The position numbers were made by a program, and so were the translations under genes. A stretch of 64,000 nucleotides of DNA from Polaromonas glacialis (GTDB lineage: Bacteria; Pseudomonadota; Gammaproteobacteria; Burkholderiales; Burkholderiaceae_C). How positions within the stretch are numbered: the first letter of the stretch is position 1; each line of letters starts with the position of its first letter. The notes beneath the pieces were generated by a model that worked only from the letters and a program-made list of their open reading frames with translations, was not told the DNA's origin and ran no database searches. This document shows, piece after piece, positions 10,738 through 19,316 of this stretch. Location: positions 208,884 through 272,883 of the forward strand of contig NZ_KL448323.1 of assembly GCF_000709345.1 (NCBI RefSeq). Direction: 5' to 3'.

Positions 10738-10959
10738 TTATTTGCGCTTGCCGACCTCGTTGCCGATCAGCGCGCCGGCAGCGGCGCCGCCAACGGTTCC
10801 GAGCGTGCCGCCAAAGACCGCATTGCCGGCCACGCCGCCAAGCACTGCGCCAGCGCCGGTGCCGATTTGCGCGTTGGTCGGGTTGGTTCCGCAGCCGGTC
10901 AGGGCAATCAGGGAAGCTGCAGCGGCTGACATCAAAATTTTCGTGATCATGGTTTTCAC
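10738..10959 (-). CDS. Small glycine-zipper lipoprotein
   Basis: This 73-residue protein starts MKTMITKILMSAAAASLIAL and runs into a lipobox LTGC, so it is probably an outer-membrane lipoprotein. The remainder has glycine-zipper spacing (GAGAVLGGVAGNAVFGG, then GGAAAGALIGNEVGKRK), as in the SlyB/Rick-17 kDa and osmotic-stress OsmB-like groups. Such proteins pack small helical hairpins in the membrane. It stands alone between the acyl-CoA synthetase and amiC. ATG at codon 4 is an alternative start. Confidence 0.85.
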   Translation of the reverse strand: MKTMITKILMSAAAASLIALTGCGTNPTNAQIGTGAGAVLGGVAGNAVFGGTLGTVGGAAAGALIGNEVGKRK

Positions 10960-11117
10960 CTTTTCTGTTGGATCCAGGCTAATTCACCAGAGGTCGTCAC
11001 ATCGTGACATCTCGGCGCAGCCTGTGGTCTCAGTCTAGTCCACATATTGAAGCCGGACTGTAGGCGGACATCGCCGGCCGGTGTCGTATGGACGACCCCT
11101 TGCCAGGTCAGCCGTTT

Positions 11118-12626
11118 TTACAGGGCGCGGTTGCGCGCCAGCGGCGGGTTCCTGGCAAAGTAGCGCGAAATCCCGCGCATCAGCGCATCGGCCAGCTGGA
11201 TCTGGTAGCCGTCGCTGCGCAGCCGCGCTTCTTCCACCGGGTTGCTGATGAAGGCGGTCTCGACCAGCACGCTGGGAATGTCGGGCGCCTTCAGCACGGC
11301 GAAGCTGGCCTGCTCGACGCGCGGCTTGTGCAGCTTGCCGACGTTGCCGATCTCGCCCAGCATGGCGCTGCCCAGCTTCATGCTATCGTTGATCTGCGCC
11401 GTGGTGCTCATGTCGAACAGGGCGCGCTGCACCTGCGCGTCCTTGGCCTTGACATTGATGCCACCGACCAGGTCGGCCGAGTTTTCCTTGTTGGCCAGCC
11501 AGCGGGCGGCGCTGCTCGATGCGCCTTTTTCGCTCAATGCAAAAACGCTGGCGCCTGCGGGTGTTTCAGTAAAGAAAGCGTCGGCATGCAGGCTGATGAA
11601 CAGGTCGGCCTGCACGCTGCGCGCCTTTTGCACCCGCACATGCAGCGGAACGAAAAAATCGGCGTCGCGCGTAAGATAGGCGCGCATGTTGGGCTGCTGG
11701 TTGATGCGGTCGCGCAGGCGGTGCGCGATCTGCAGCACCACGTCCTTTTCACGCGTGCCGCCCGGGCCGATGGCGCCCGGGTCTTCGCCGCCATGGCCCG
11801 GGTCGAGAGCAACGATGACCAGGCGGTCGGTCTTGTTTTCAATCTCGGGCGCTGTATCGCCCCTTGAAAAGGGCGTGGTGGCCGCCTGGGGCCGGGAAGG
11901 CGGCAGCGTTATGGCCGGCGGTTCCACGGACGCGACGACCGGCGGCCTGGGGGCGGGCGGCCGGCCGGCGTTGGCCGCAACGCTGGGTGGCGGCGCGGCA
12001 GGCGCCGGCGCGGAAGGCGCGGAAGCGGCCTTGCCTGACTGCTGCGCCATCAGGCTGCCCAGCGGGTCATTGGCCTGTGCCGCTGCATTGCCCGGCGGCG
12101 GCACTGGTGGCGCAGCGGCCACGGGCGCGGCCGGTTTGACCGGGTCGGCCAGCCGTTCGGCAATCAAGGCTTCGAGCGGGTCCACGGGCTGAGCCGGGTA
12201 CAGGTCGAACACCAGCCGGTGCTGGTAGGCGGCCACCGGCGCCAGGCTGAAGACCTGCGGCAGCATGGGTTTTTTCAGGTCCATGACCAGCCGCACCACG
12301 CCGGGGGCGTTCTGGCCGACGCGAATGCCCGAGATGTTCGGGTCGTCGGACTTGACCTTGGCGACCAGTTCGCGTAGCGCCGGGATCAGGTCGATGCCCT
12401 CGATGTCCACGGCCAGCCGGGGCGGCTCGGGAATGAAGAACTGGCGCGCCTTGATCTCGGTGTCGGATTCGATGGTCAGGCGGGTGTAGTCTTTCGACGG
12501 CCAGACACGGACAGCGACGATCGAGGCGCCCCGCGCGATGTGCTGGGTGCCCAGCAGCAGCACGATGCCGCCCATTTGCAGCGCATGGCGACGGTTCGGA
12601 CCCGAGGGAGACTTCTTGTTGTTCAT
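11118..12626 (-). CDS. amiC: N-acetylmuramoyl-L-alanine amidase AmiC
   Basis: AmiC splits the amide bond between N-acetylmuramic acid and the stem peptide of peptidoglycan during cell separation. The 502-residue protein opens with a twin-arginine signal (NRRHALQMGG at residues 11-20). An AMIN domain covers about 38-135, then a Pro/Ala-rich linker to about 255, then the zinc amidase_3 domain. Zinc and catalytic motifs are LDPGHGGEDPG, REKD, FISLHADAF and VETAFISN. The ATG overlaps the tsaE stop as ATGA, so the two genes are translationally coupled. An upstream extension of the frame to 12809 lies inside tsaE and is not used. Confidence 0.95.
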   Translation of the reverse strand: MNNKKSPSGPNRRHALQMGGIVLLLGTQHIARGASIVAVRVWPSKDYTRLTIESDTEIKARQFFIPEPPRLAVDIEGIDLIPALRELVAKVKSDDPNISGIRVGQNAPGVVRLVMDLKKPMLPQVFSLAPVAAYQHRLVFDLYPAQPVDPLEALIAERLADPVKPAAPVAAAPPVPPPGNAAAQANDPLGSLMAQQSGKAASAPSAPAPAAPPPSVAANAGRPPAPRPPVVASVEPPAITLPPSRPQAATTPFSRGDTAPEIENKTDRLVIVALDPGHGGEDPGAIGPGGTREKDVVLQIAHRLRDRINQQPNMRAYLTRDADFFVPLHVRVQKARSVQADLFISLHADAFFTETPAGASVFALSEKGASSSAARWLANKENSADLVGGINVKAKDAQVQRALFDMSTTAQINDSMKLGSAMLGEIGNVGKLHKPRVEQASFAVLKAPDIPSVLVETAFISNPVEEARLRSDGYQIQLADALMRGISRYFARNPPLARNRAL

Positions 12627-13141
12627 GCCAGTAACTCCGCCCCCGTGGGGGTATGGGCCGTCAGGGTGATGCGCCGCGATTCGTCGGCCTGCATCTCGAT
12701 GGCAATCACCAGGTCGGGCAGGGGCAGGTGATCGCCTGCCTTTTCCGGCCATTCGACCAGCTTGAGCCCGGGGCTGGCGAAAATGTCGCGAAACCCGGCT
12801 TCTTCCCACTCATGCGGATCATTGAAACGGTAAAAGTCAAAGTGCCAGATCGACAATTCAAGATTGTGGCCCGAGTCAAGACCGGGTGCATCCAATGTGT
12901 AAGCTTCCACCACCGCATAAGTGGGGCTCTTGATGCGTCCCTGCACACCCAGGCTGGTCAGCAGGTGGCGCACGAACGTCGTCTTGCCGGCACCCAGGTC
13001 GCCGTGCAGCTCGACCAGCGCGTGCCTGATCGCCGGCTTCCCGGCCAGCGCCTGCGCAAAGGATTGCGTGGCGGCCTCGTCTGGCCAGGTGATGTTTTTT
13101 ACAATCAGCGGATGCCGACCTGCAATCAGTGGAACAGTCAT
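12623..13141 (-). CDS. tsaE: tRNA threonylcarbamoyladenosine biosynthesis ATPase TsaE
   Basis: TsaE is the P-loop ATPase that works with TsaB and TsaD to make t6A at position 37 of ANN-decoding tRNAs. The 172-residue product has Walker A GDLGAGKT at residues 47-54, KSPTYAVVEAY at 71-81 and HFDFYR, all standard for the family. The chosen ATG gives MTVPLIAGRH. That start lies inside the divergent queG gene, giving a 30-base antisense overlap of the two 5' ends. It is followed by amiC with a 4-base overlap, the common TsaE-amidase order. Confidence 0.95.
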   Translation of the reverse strand: MTVPLIAGRHPLIVKNITWPDEAATQSFAQALAGKPAIRHALVELHGDLGAGKTTFVRHLLTSLGVQGRIKSPTYAVVEAYTLDAPGLDSGHNLELSIWHFDFYRFNDPHEWEEAGFRDIFASPGLKLVEWPEKAGDHLPLPDLVIAIEMQADESRRITLTAHTPTGAELLA

Positions 13142-14206
13142 CAATTCGTTTCTCAAATTCAAACCTGGGCGCGCGAGCTGGGATTTTCGCAAACCGGCAT
13201 CGCGGATGTTGACTTGTCGTCAGCCGAACCCGGATTATCGGCCTGGCTGGCCGCCGGCTTTCATGGAAGCATGCACTACATGGCGGCGCATGGCCTTAAA
13301 AGAGCGCGTCCGGCCGAATTGGTTCCGGGAACGGTTAGCGTGATTACCGCGCGAATGGATTATTTGCCCGCCTCGACTCCGCGCCAGCCCGGCGAATGGC
13401 AGGCGACAGAACTCGGCCGACTGCAGCGGCCGGCCGAAGGCATTGTGTCAAGCTATGCGCGGGGGCGCGACTACCACAAGGTGCTGCGCGCCCGGCTGCA
13501 AAAGCTCGCCGAGCGCATCGGCGAGCATGTCGGCCCGTTCGGCCACCGCGCCTTCACCGACTCGGCGCCGGTGCTGGAGGCCGAACTGGCGTCGCGCAGC
13601 GGCCAGGGATGGCGCGGCAAGCACACGCTGGTGCTCAACCGCGAGGCGGGCTCGATGTTTTTCCTGGGCGAAATCTACGTGGACATTGCCCTGCTGCCGA
13701 GCGCGCCGGTCACGGCCCATTGCGGCAGCTGCCAGGCGTGCATCGACATCTGCCCGACGCAGGCCATCGTGGCGCCGGGCAAACTCGATGCGCGGCGTTG
13801 CATTTCTTACCTGACGATAGAACACGCCGGGCCGATTCCGTTGGAACTGCGCCACTTGATGGGCAACCGCATCTACGGCTGCGACGACTGCCAGCTGGCC
13901 TGCCCGTGGAACAAGTTCGCCCAGCGCAGCAGCTTGAGCGATTTCGACGAACGCCAGGGCTTGACGGGACAGCAGCTTGTCACGCTGTTCGGCTGGAGCG
14001 AAGACGCCTTCCTGCGCCTGACCGAGGGTAGCCCGATTCGCCGCATCGGCCATGAACGCTGGCTGCGCAACATCGCGGTGGCCATGGGCAATGCCTTGCG
14101 CGGCGGCACGGCAGACGATGCCTTGCTGCGCGCCAGTTTGCAGGGCCGCGCCGATCACCCGAGCGACGTGGTGCGCGAGCAGGTGGCCTGGGCGCTGGGC
14201 CAGTGA
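13112..14206 (+). CDS. queG: Epoxyqueuosine reductase QueG
   Basis: QueG carries out the last step of queuosine synthesis, reducing epoxyqueuosine in tRNA with cobalamin and two 4Fe-4S clusters. The 364-residue protein carries the two cluster motifs: HCGSCQACIDICPTQAI near residues 203-219 and CDDCQLACPWN near 257-267. The N-terminal region contains WARELGFSQTGIADVDLS, usual for QueG. The only plausible start is ATG 13112 (MPTCNQWNSH), which overlaps the start of tsaE on the other strand. C-terminal HEAT-like repeats follow the second cluster motif. Confidence 0.95.
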   Translation: MPTCNQWNSHQFVSQIQTWARELGFSQTGIADVDLSSAEPGLSAWLAAGFHGSMHYMAAHGLKRARPAELVPGTVSVITARMDYLPASTPRQPGEWQATELGRLQRPAEGIVSSYARGRDYHKVLRARLQKLAERIGEHVGPFGHRAFTDSAPVLEAELASRSGQGWRGKHTLVLNREAGSMFFLGEIYVDIALLPSAPVTAHCGSCQACIDICPTQAIVAPGKLDARRCISYLTIEHAGPIPLELRHLMGNRIYGCDDCQLACPWNKFAQRSSLSDFDERQGLTGQQLVTLFGWSEDAFLRLTEGSPIRRIGHERWLRNIAVAMGNALRGGTADDALLRASLQGRADHPSDVVREQVAWALGQ

Positions 14207-14330
14207 GGCCGCTCAATAGCGTTTTTAGTGACTGCTTATCTTGCTGCAGGTCAACGGCTTTGTCGGTCCTTGATGTTGCCCTTGCTTGGCATGGCGCAGG
14301 GTTGCGGTCTCTTTTTCCTGCTTTTCTTGG

Positions 14331-14427
14331 GTTTTGGGTGTGGAGCGCCTTCCCGGCGGGGGGTAACTTTCTTTTCTGGCAAAAAAATAAAGTTACCCCT
14401 CGCCGGGAATGCGCTCACCCCTCAAAC
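14331..14427. repeat. Long inverted repeat (~46-base arms)
   Basis: The left arm begins GTTTTGGGTGTGGAGCGC and the right arm is its near reverse complement, ending in GCGCTCACCCCTCAAAC. The shared core reads TTCCCGGCG, then GGGGTAACTTT. Mismatches are few and the loop is short and A-rich. The A and T runs next to the loop belong to the arms. A MITE-like element or a strong transcript-end hairpin are both possible. It fills the gap between queG and the convergent AEC transporter gene. Confidence 0.8.
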
Positions 14428-14449
14428 CACAGAAGAACCCGCCAAGCCA

Positions 14450-14585
14450 AAGTCAATCAACGCAGCGATCGAACCGGATACGTTAGTAGTTACCGTTTTC
14501 ATCATAAAAAATGCCATTTTCTCATACTACATAAGCGTTAGTAGCTATTAAATACATAGCGATTAGTGGTGTATTCCCAGCAGCC
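14450..14585. other. AT-rich non-coding stretch with GTTAGTAG repeats
   Basis: The rest of the 379-base gap after queG is clearly AT-richer than its surroundings. It contains CGTTAGTAGTTA near 14481 and GCGTTAGTAGCTA near 14535, and a looser GCGATTAGTGG near 14559. No convincing gene is seen; an open frame covering 14228-14551 has no family features. Confidence 0.5.
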
Positions 14586-15491
14586 TCAAGGCAGCAGGCC
14601 CAACGCAAACGGCAGGCTCACCACGCCCAGCAGCGTGGACAGCGTGACCAGGCCGGCCACGTAGCCGCCGTTGTAGCCCATGCGCGCGGCCAGCACATAG
14701 GCGCTCGATGCCGTCGGCAGGCCGGAAAACGCCAGCAGGATGCTGCTTTGCACGGCGTCCAGGCCAAAGGCCCGGGCCAGTCCCAGCGCCACCAGCGGGG
14801 TGAGGAGGTGCCGTATCAGCAACACGGCGCCCGCCAGGGTCTTGGCCTGCGCCAGATGGCCGAACTGCATGCCGGCGCCGGCAGTCATCAGGCCGAGCAC
14901 GATGGCCGAGGCGCCCAGGCGCGACAGCGTCGGCATCGACCAGGCGGGCAGGCTCAAACCCAGCAGATTGGCCGTCAGGCCCGACGCCGTGGCCAGAATC
15001 AGGGGGTTGCGCGCCAGTTCACGCAGAAAGCCGCTGCCCCCATGCCGCGCCATCGGCCACACCGCCGCCACATTGAGCAGCGGAACGCACACGCCGATCA
15101 GCACGGCGATGAGTTGCAGCCCCTGGCTGCCGGCCAGCCGCTCGGCCAGCGCCAGGCCGATGAAGGAGTTGAAGCGAAAAGCCACCTGCGCGCTGGCGGC
15201 ATGCTCGCGCAGGTCGATGTGCCGGCGCAGGCCCGGCAGGTAAGGCAGGCTGTAGGCCATGGCGATGCCGGCCAGCCCCAGCGCCACGCCGGCGCCGATC
15301 AGGCTGGACGTCGCCGCCAGGTCAAGCGGGCTTTTGATGATCGATTGGAACAGCAGCAGCGGAAACAAAAAATAATAGACCAGGCTTTCCACCGGACCCC
15401 ACACCGTGCGGTTGAGCGGGGTATGGCGGCACAGCAGGTAGCCACACAAAATGAGCGAAAAGTCGGGCAGAAGCAGTTGGGCGTAAATCAC
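14586..15491 (-). CDS. AEC family transporter (auxin efflux carrier-like)
   Basis: This 301-residue membrane protein has about ten hydrophobic segments in two halves, the layout of the AEC/bile-acid-sodium symporter-like fold. The N-terminus MIYAQLLLPDFSLILCGYLL and the segment YFLFPLLLFQSIIKSP match the family of YfdV/MdcF-like carriers. Substrates in the family are small carboxylates or auxin-like acids, but nothing here narrows it. It is transcribed alone, between the inverted-repeat gap and the divergent Bug gene. Confidence 0.88.
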   Translation of the reverse strand: MIYAQLLLPDFSLILCGYLLCRHTPLNRTVWGPVESLVYYFLFPLLLFQSIIKSPLDLAATSSLIGAGVALGLAGIAMAYSLPYLPGLRRHIDLREHAASAQVAFRFNSFIGLALAERLAGSQGLQLIAVLIGVCVPLLNVAAVWPMARHGGSGFLRELARNPLILATASGLTANLLGLSLPAWSMPTLSRLGASAIVLGLMTAGAGMQFGHLAQAKTLAGAVLLIRHLLTPLVALGLARAFGLDAVQSSILLAFSGLPTASSAYVLAARMGYNGGYVAGLVTLSTLLGVVSLPFALGLLP

Positions 15492-15604
15492 CGGGCGAAG
15501 AATAACCGCAATGCATCGGGGTTAGCCCTTATGCGTATTCCACAGGTGGCCGCGACCACGGTAGCGTTTACGATTCACGCTTGTCTTATCCCAAGGAACT
15601 GATC

Positions 15605-16576
15605 ATGAAACGTCGCTGCCTGCTGGCTTTTTCCGCGCTTGCCTTGACCGCCGCCTCAGGCGCCGTGATGGCCCAGGGCTATCCGAACAAGGTCGTCAAG
15701 CTGCAGATTCCGTTTGCGCCGGGCGGCACGACCGACATCATCGGCCGCGTCATGGCCGATCCGCTGGGCAAGGCGCTGGGCCAGGTGGTGATTGTCGAAA
15801 ACAAGGCCGGCGGCGGCGGTGTGATCGGCGCGACCGAAACCGCGCGCGCGCAGCCTGACGGCTATTCGCTGGGCATGGCCACCGTGTCCACCACGGCGGC
15901 CAACCCGGCCATCAACCCGAAAATCCCCTACAACCCGCTGACCGACTTCACGCCGATCATCAACATTGCAGCCACGCCCAACATCATTGCCGTGCATCCG
16001 AGCTTTCCGGCGCGCAACTACAAGGAGTTTGTCGCCGAGCTGAAGAAAAATCCCGGCAAGTACTCGTTTGCCTCGTCGGGCACCGGCTCGATTGCCCACC
16101 TGCAGATGGAGCTGTATAAAAACCTGAGCGGCACGTTCATCACGCACATTCCCTACCGCGGCTCGGGTCCGGCCCTGAACGACACCGTGGCCGGCCAGGT
16201 CCTGATCATTTTCGACAACCTGCCGTCCACCCTGCCTTTCGTGCAGCAAAAGCGCCTGATTCCCATCGTCGTGGCCGCACCGCAGCGCCTGGCCGTGCTG
16301 CCCGATGTGCCGACGTTCAAGGAAGTCGGCCTGGAGCCGGTCAACCGCATGGCCTACTATGGCCTGGTCGGTCCCAAAGGCCTGCCGCAGGAGGTGGTGG
16401 ACAAGGTCAATGCCGGTGTGAAAAAGGCGCTTGAAGATCCGGCGGTGCGCAAGCGCATCGAAGACACCGGCTCGCTGATCGTCGCCAACACGCCCGAGCA
16501 GTTCGCCGCCCAGATCAAGGCCGAATTCGACGTGTACAAAAAGGTCGTCGAAACCTCGAAGCTCAAGCTTGAGTAA
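15605..16576 (+). CDS. Bug-family tripartite tricarboxylate transporter substrate-binding protein
   Basis: This is a periplasmic ligand-binding protein of the Bug/TctC family, 323 residues long. It begins with a Sec signal MKRRCLLAFSALALTAASG and a likely cut after VMA. Family motifs are PFAPGGTTDIIGRVMA and the ligand loop GGGGVIGATETARAQPDGY. No TctA or TctB membrane genes are nearby, as is usual for the many orphan Bug proteins of Burkholderiales; it may share a transporter encoded elsewhere. The AAGGAA before the start is a good ribosome-binding site. Its stop lies just before xerD. Confidence 0.95.
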   Translation: MKRRCLLAFSALALTAASGAVMAQGYPNKVVKLQIPFAPGGTTDIIGRVMADPLGKALGQVVIVENKAGGGGVIGATETARAQPDGYSLGMATVSTTAANPAINPKIPYNPLTDFTPIINIAATPNIIAVHPSFPARNYKEFVAELKKNPGKYSFASSGTGSIAHLQMELYKNLSGTFITHIPYRGSGPALNDTVAGQVLIIFDNLPSTLPFVQQKRLIPIVVAAPQRLAVLPDVPTFKEVGLEPVNRMAYYGLVGPKGLPQEVVDKVNAGVKKALEDPAVRKRIEDTGSLIVANTPEQFAAQIKAEFDVYKKVVETSKLKLE

Positions 16577-16649
16577 GCCGCCGCCATCGTCGCCACCGCC
16601 GCAAGCTGACGATGCGTCGGCCGCCGCGCCCATTTCTGCGGCGCCCGGC

Positions 16650-17552
16650 ATGCACCCGCAAAGCCAGTCGGCCATCGACGCGTTCATCGACGCCCTGTGG
16701 CTCGAAGACGGGCTGTCGCACAACACGCTGGCGGCCTACCGGCGCGACCTGTCGCTGTATGCCGTCTGGCTCAATGCCGGGGAACAGCAGCAGCGCAGGC
16801 TCGACGATTCGGATGAAGACGCCATCAAGGCCTATTTCGCGTTCCGCCATGCGGTGACCAAGGCCACCTCGGCGAACCGCTGCCTGACGGTGTTCAAGCG
16901 CTACTTTCGCTGGGCGCTGCGCGAAAACCTGGTGGCTGCCGACCCGACTCTCAAACTGGAGTCGGCCAAGCAGGCCTTGCGCGTTCCCAAGGTGATGTCC
17001 GAGGCGCAGGTCGAGGCCCTGCTGTCGGCGCCCGACGATGGCACGCCGCTCGGGCTGCGTGACCGCGCCATGCTGGAAACGATGTATGCCAGCGGCCTGC
17101 GCGTGAGCGAGCTGGTCGGGCTGAAGACTTTCCATGTCGGCCTGAACGAGGGCGTGCTGCGGGTGTTGGGCAAGGGCAGCACCGAGCGGCTGGTGCCGTT
17201 CGGCCAGGTGGCGCGCGAATGGATCGTTCGCTACATCGCCGAGGCGCGGCCCGCCATCCTGGGCGGCCAGCAGACCGACGACCTGTTCGTCACCAGCCAC
17301 GGCCACGGCATGAGCCGGGTGATGTTCTGGATGCTGGTGAAAAAGTATGCGCTGCTCGCCGGCATCCATTCGCCGCTGTCGCCGCACACGCTGCGCCATG
17401 CCTTTGCCACGCACCTGCTGAACCACGGCGCCGACCTGCGCGCGGTGCAGATGCTGCTCGGCCATGCCGACATTTCCACCACCACGATCTACACCCACGT
17501 CGCGCGCGAGCGCCTGAAGGCGATTCATGCGGAGCATCATCCGCGCGGCTGA
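16650..17552 (+). CDS. xerD: Site-specific tyrosine recombinase XerD
   Basis: XerD acts with XerC at dif to resolve chromosome dimers. With this ATG the protein has 300 residues, the usual length. All catalytic residues are present: Arg151 (ASGLRVSEL), Lys175 (GKGSTER), His246 and Arg249 (HTLRHAFATHLL), His272 (GHADIST) and nucleophile Tyr281 (TIYTHV). The N-terminal SAM-like core-binding domain is intact. A TTG start at 16569, overlapping the Bug stop, would add a 27-residue Pro/Ala-rich leader and cannot be excluded. It ends 28 bases from the convergent cfa gene. Confidence 0.93.
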   Translation: MHPQSQSAIDAFIDALWLEDGLSHNTLAAYRRDLSLYAVWLNAGEQQQRRLDDSDEDAIKAYFAFRHAVTKATSANRCLTVFKRYFRWALRENLVAADPTLKLESAKQALRVPKVMSEAQVEALLSAPDDGTPLGLRDRAMLETMYASGLRVSELVGLKTFHVGLNEGVLRVLGKGSTERLVPFGQVAREWIVRYIAEARPAILGGQQTDDLFVTSHGHGMSRVMFWMLVKKYALLAGIHSPLSPHTLRHAFATHLLNHGADLRAVQMLLGHADISTTTIYTHVARERLKAIHAEHHPRG

Positions 17553-17580
17553 ACCGGTCCGGCGCCGCTTTCCGGTACCG

Positions 17581-18846
17581 TCAGCCGTACATGAATTCGC
17601 GGTTGAAGGGGTAGGCAGACTTCGCCCCCCGGATGGCCTCGCCCTGAAAGTCCGCTGCGGGCCGCGTCGCCAGCACCTGGTGCAGCGCAATCCAGCCCTG
17701 CTCGAACGTCATGGCGCTGCCCGCCAGATACAGGCGGTAGGCACGCAGAATCTTTTCGGCGCGTTCGGCGCTGGTTTCGGTTTCCAGCGCCAGGCGCGCT
17801 TCGTCCAGGTGCGCTTCCAGCGCATCGGACCAGTCCCACAGCGTGCGGCCGTAGTGGGGGCGCAGGTTTTCGGTGTCAACCATTTCCAGGCCGGCATTCG
17901 CCAGGTGGCCGAGCACGGCGCTGACATGCAGCAACTCGCCGCCCGGAAAAATATATTTTTCAATGAAGTCGCCCATGCCGGCGCCCATTTGCCGGTGCTG
18001 CAGGTCGCCGGCGGTGATGCCATGGTTCATGACCAGCCCGCCCGGCGCCAGCAGCCGCATGATCTTGCCAAAGTAGGCCTCCATGTTGGCCTGGCCGACA
18101 TGCTCGAACATGCCGACCGACGATATCTTGTCGAACGGCTGTGCTTCCGGCAGGTCGCGGTAGTCGCGCATTTCGATGCGCACCCGGCGCTCCAGGCCCT
18201 TCTCGGCGATCAGCTGGCGCACATGCGCATACTGGTTGGCCGACAGGGTGATGCCGGTTGCATCGACGCCGTAATGCTCGGCGGCCCACAGCAGCAGCGC
18301 GCCCCAGCCGGCGCCGATGTCCAGGAAACGCTCGCCCGGGCGGAGCATCAGCTTGCGGCAGATGTGGTCGAGCTTGGCTTCCTGCGCCTGCGCCAGCGTC
18401 ATGCCGCTGCCCTGGTAATAGGCGCATGAATAAACGCGGCGCGGGTCCAGCCATAGCCCATAGAAAGCATCTGAAACATCGTAATGAAACTGTATCTGCG
18501 CCGAGTCCTTGTCGCGCGTGTGGGTCGATGCGGACCATGTCCGGGTCATCAGGCGGGACCACCAGCCGGTGTCGCTTTGAACCGGCTTGTCGGGCAGGAG
18601 CTTGAGCATGGCGCCCATCACATCGCGCATGGCGCCTTCGAACTGCAGCTTGCCCTCGACATACTCTTCGGCCAGCGCGCCGATCTGCCCGGCCCTGAGG
18701 CGGGCAATGCTCGACCACCGCGACAGCGACAGCCTGACCGGCGCGTCTGCCGCCCCCAGTTGCTGGCCCTGCGGCAAGCGCACGGCAATCTCTTCGGGCA
18801 GGCCGGAAAGGGCGGACAAACGGCCGGAAGCCAGGGACTGTGACAT
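17581..18846 (-). CDS. cfa: Cyclopropane-fatty-acyl-phospholipid synthase family protein
   Basis: This SAM-dependent enzyme should add a methylene bridge to unsaturated acyl chains of membrane phospholipids. The 421-residue protein shows HYDVSDAFYGLWLD at 121-134, Cys141 in YSCAYYQ, and the SAM-binding motif LDIGAGWG at 175-182, then SVGMFEHVG and FIEKYIFPGGEL near the C-terminus. The start ATG has AAGGAG six bases upstream, so it is preferred to the in-frame TTG two codons earlier. Assignment to the family is firm; strict Cfa activity versus a related methyltransferase is slightly less so. Confidence 0.92.
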   Translation of the reverse strand: MSQSLASGRLSALSGLPEEIAVRLPQGQQLGAADAPVRLSLSRWSSIARLRAGQIGALAEEYVEGKLQFEGAMRDVMGAMLKLLPDKPVQSDTGWWSRLMTRTWSASTHTRDKDSAQIQFHYDVSDAFYGLWLDPRRVYSCAYYQGSGMTLAQAQEAKLDHICRKLMLRPGERFLDIGAGWGALLLWAAEHYGVDATGITLSANQYAHVRQLIAEKGLERRVRIEMRDYRDLPEAQPFDKISSVGMFEHVGQANMEAYFGKIMRLLAPGGLVMNHGITAGDLQHRQMGAGMGDFIEKYIFPGGELLHVSAVLGHLANAGLEMVDTENLRPHYGRTLWDWSDALEAHLDEARLALETETSAERAEKILRAYRLYLAGSAMTFEQGWIALHQVLATRPAADFQGEAIRGAKSAYPFNREFMYG

Positions 18847-18951
18847 GAGCAACTCCTTGGGGTTGCAAAAAGTCTAGCGCCCCGACAGGCGCTCTGCCAT
18901 CACCTGAAATGCCCAAGGTCCGGCCCGGGCGGCCGCTGGCGAAGCAGCGCT

Positions 18952-19197
18952 TCAGTCGGTCAGCAGGTCGCGCACTTCATGCGCAAAGCACAGCGAGGAA
19001 CTTTTCCAGCGTGCAACGTCGGCGCGCAGCTGCTGTATCTGGTTTTCGAGATGCTGGATGCGCTGCTGCTCGGGGCTTGGCCGGTTCAACAGGGCCCCCT
19101 TAAGCGGGCTGGCCATGCGACGGACCGCAGGTCCGCTGACTTCATCGGGTTCAAAAAATTTGATTTTTGCCTTTTGAATCAGTTGCTTCATCATCAT
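18952..19197 (-). CDS. Small hypothetical protein with coiled-coil C-terminus
   Basis: This 81-residue protein is not one I recognise. It starts MMMKQLIQKAKIKFFEPDE and its second half is heptad-like (SPEQQRIQHLENQIQQLRADVARW), predicting a coiled coil. An AGGAG lies seven bases before the ATG, which supports translation. It sits alone between cfa and the DUF455-type gene, all on the same strand. No signal peptide or membrane segment is seen. Confidence 0.6.
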   Translation of the reverse strand: MMMKQLIQKAKIKFFEPDEVSGPAVRRMASPLKGALLNRPSPEQQRIQHLENQIQQLRADVARWKSSSLCFAHEVRDLLTD

Positions 19198-19316
19198 CGC
19201 GAGTCTCCTGTTTTCAGTCGCCCAATGGATTTGCTGCCAGCGGTTTTAAATATATCGCCGTCCTGTCCAGCTGTGCAAAAAGGCGATTGAGCCGTTTGGA
19301 CTATGGCCGGGCACCT

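Noticed and set aside
14228..14551. Open frame of 107 codons in the gap after queG
   Set aside because: It runs through the inverted repeat and AT-rich stretch and has no ribosome-binding site or family features.
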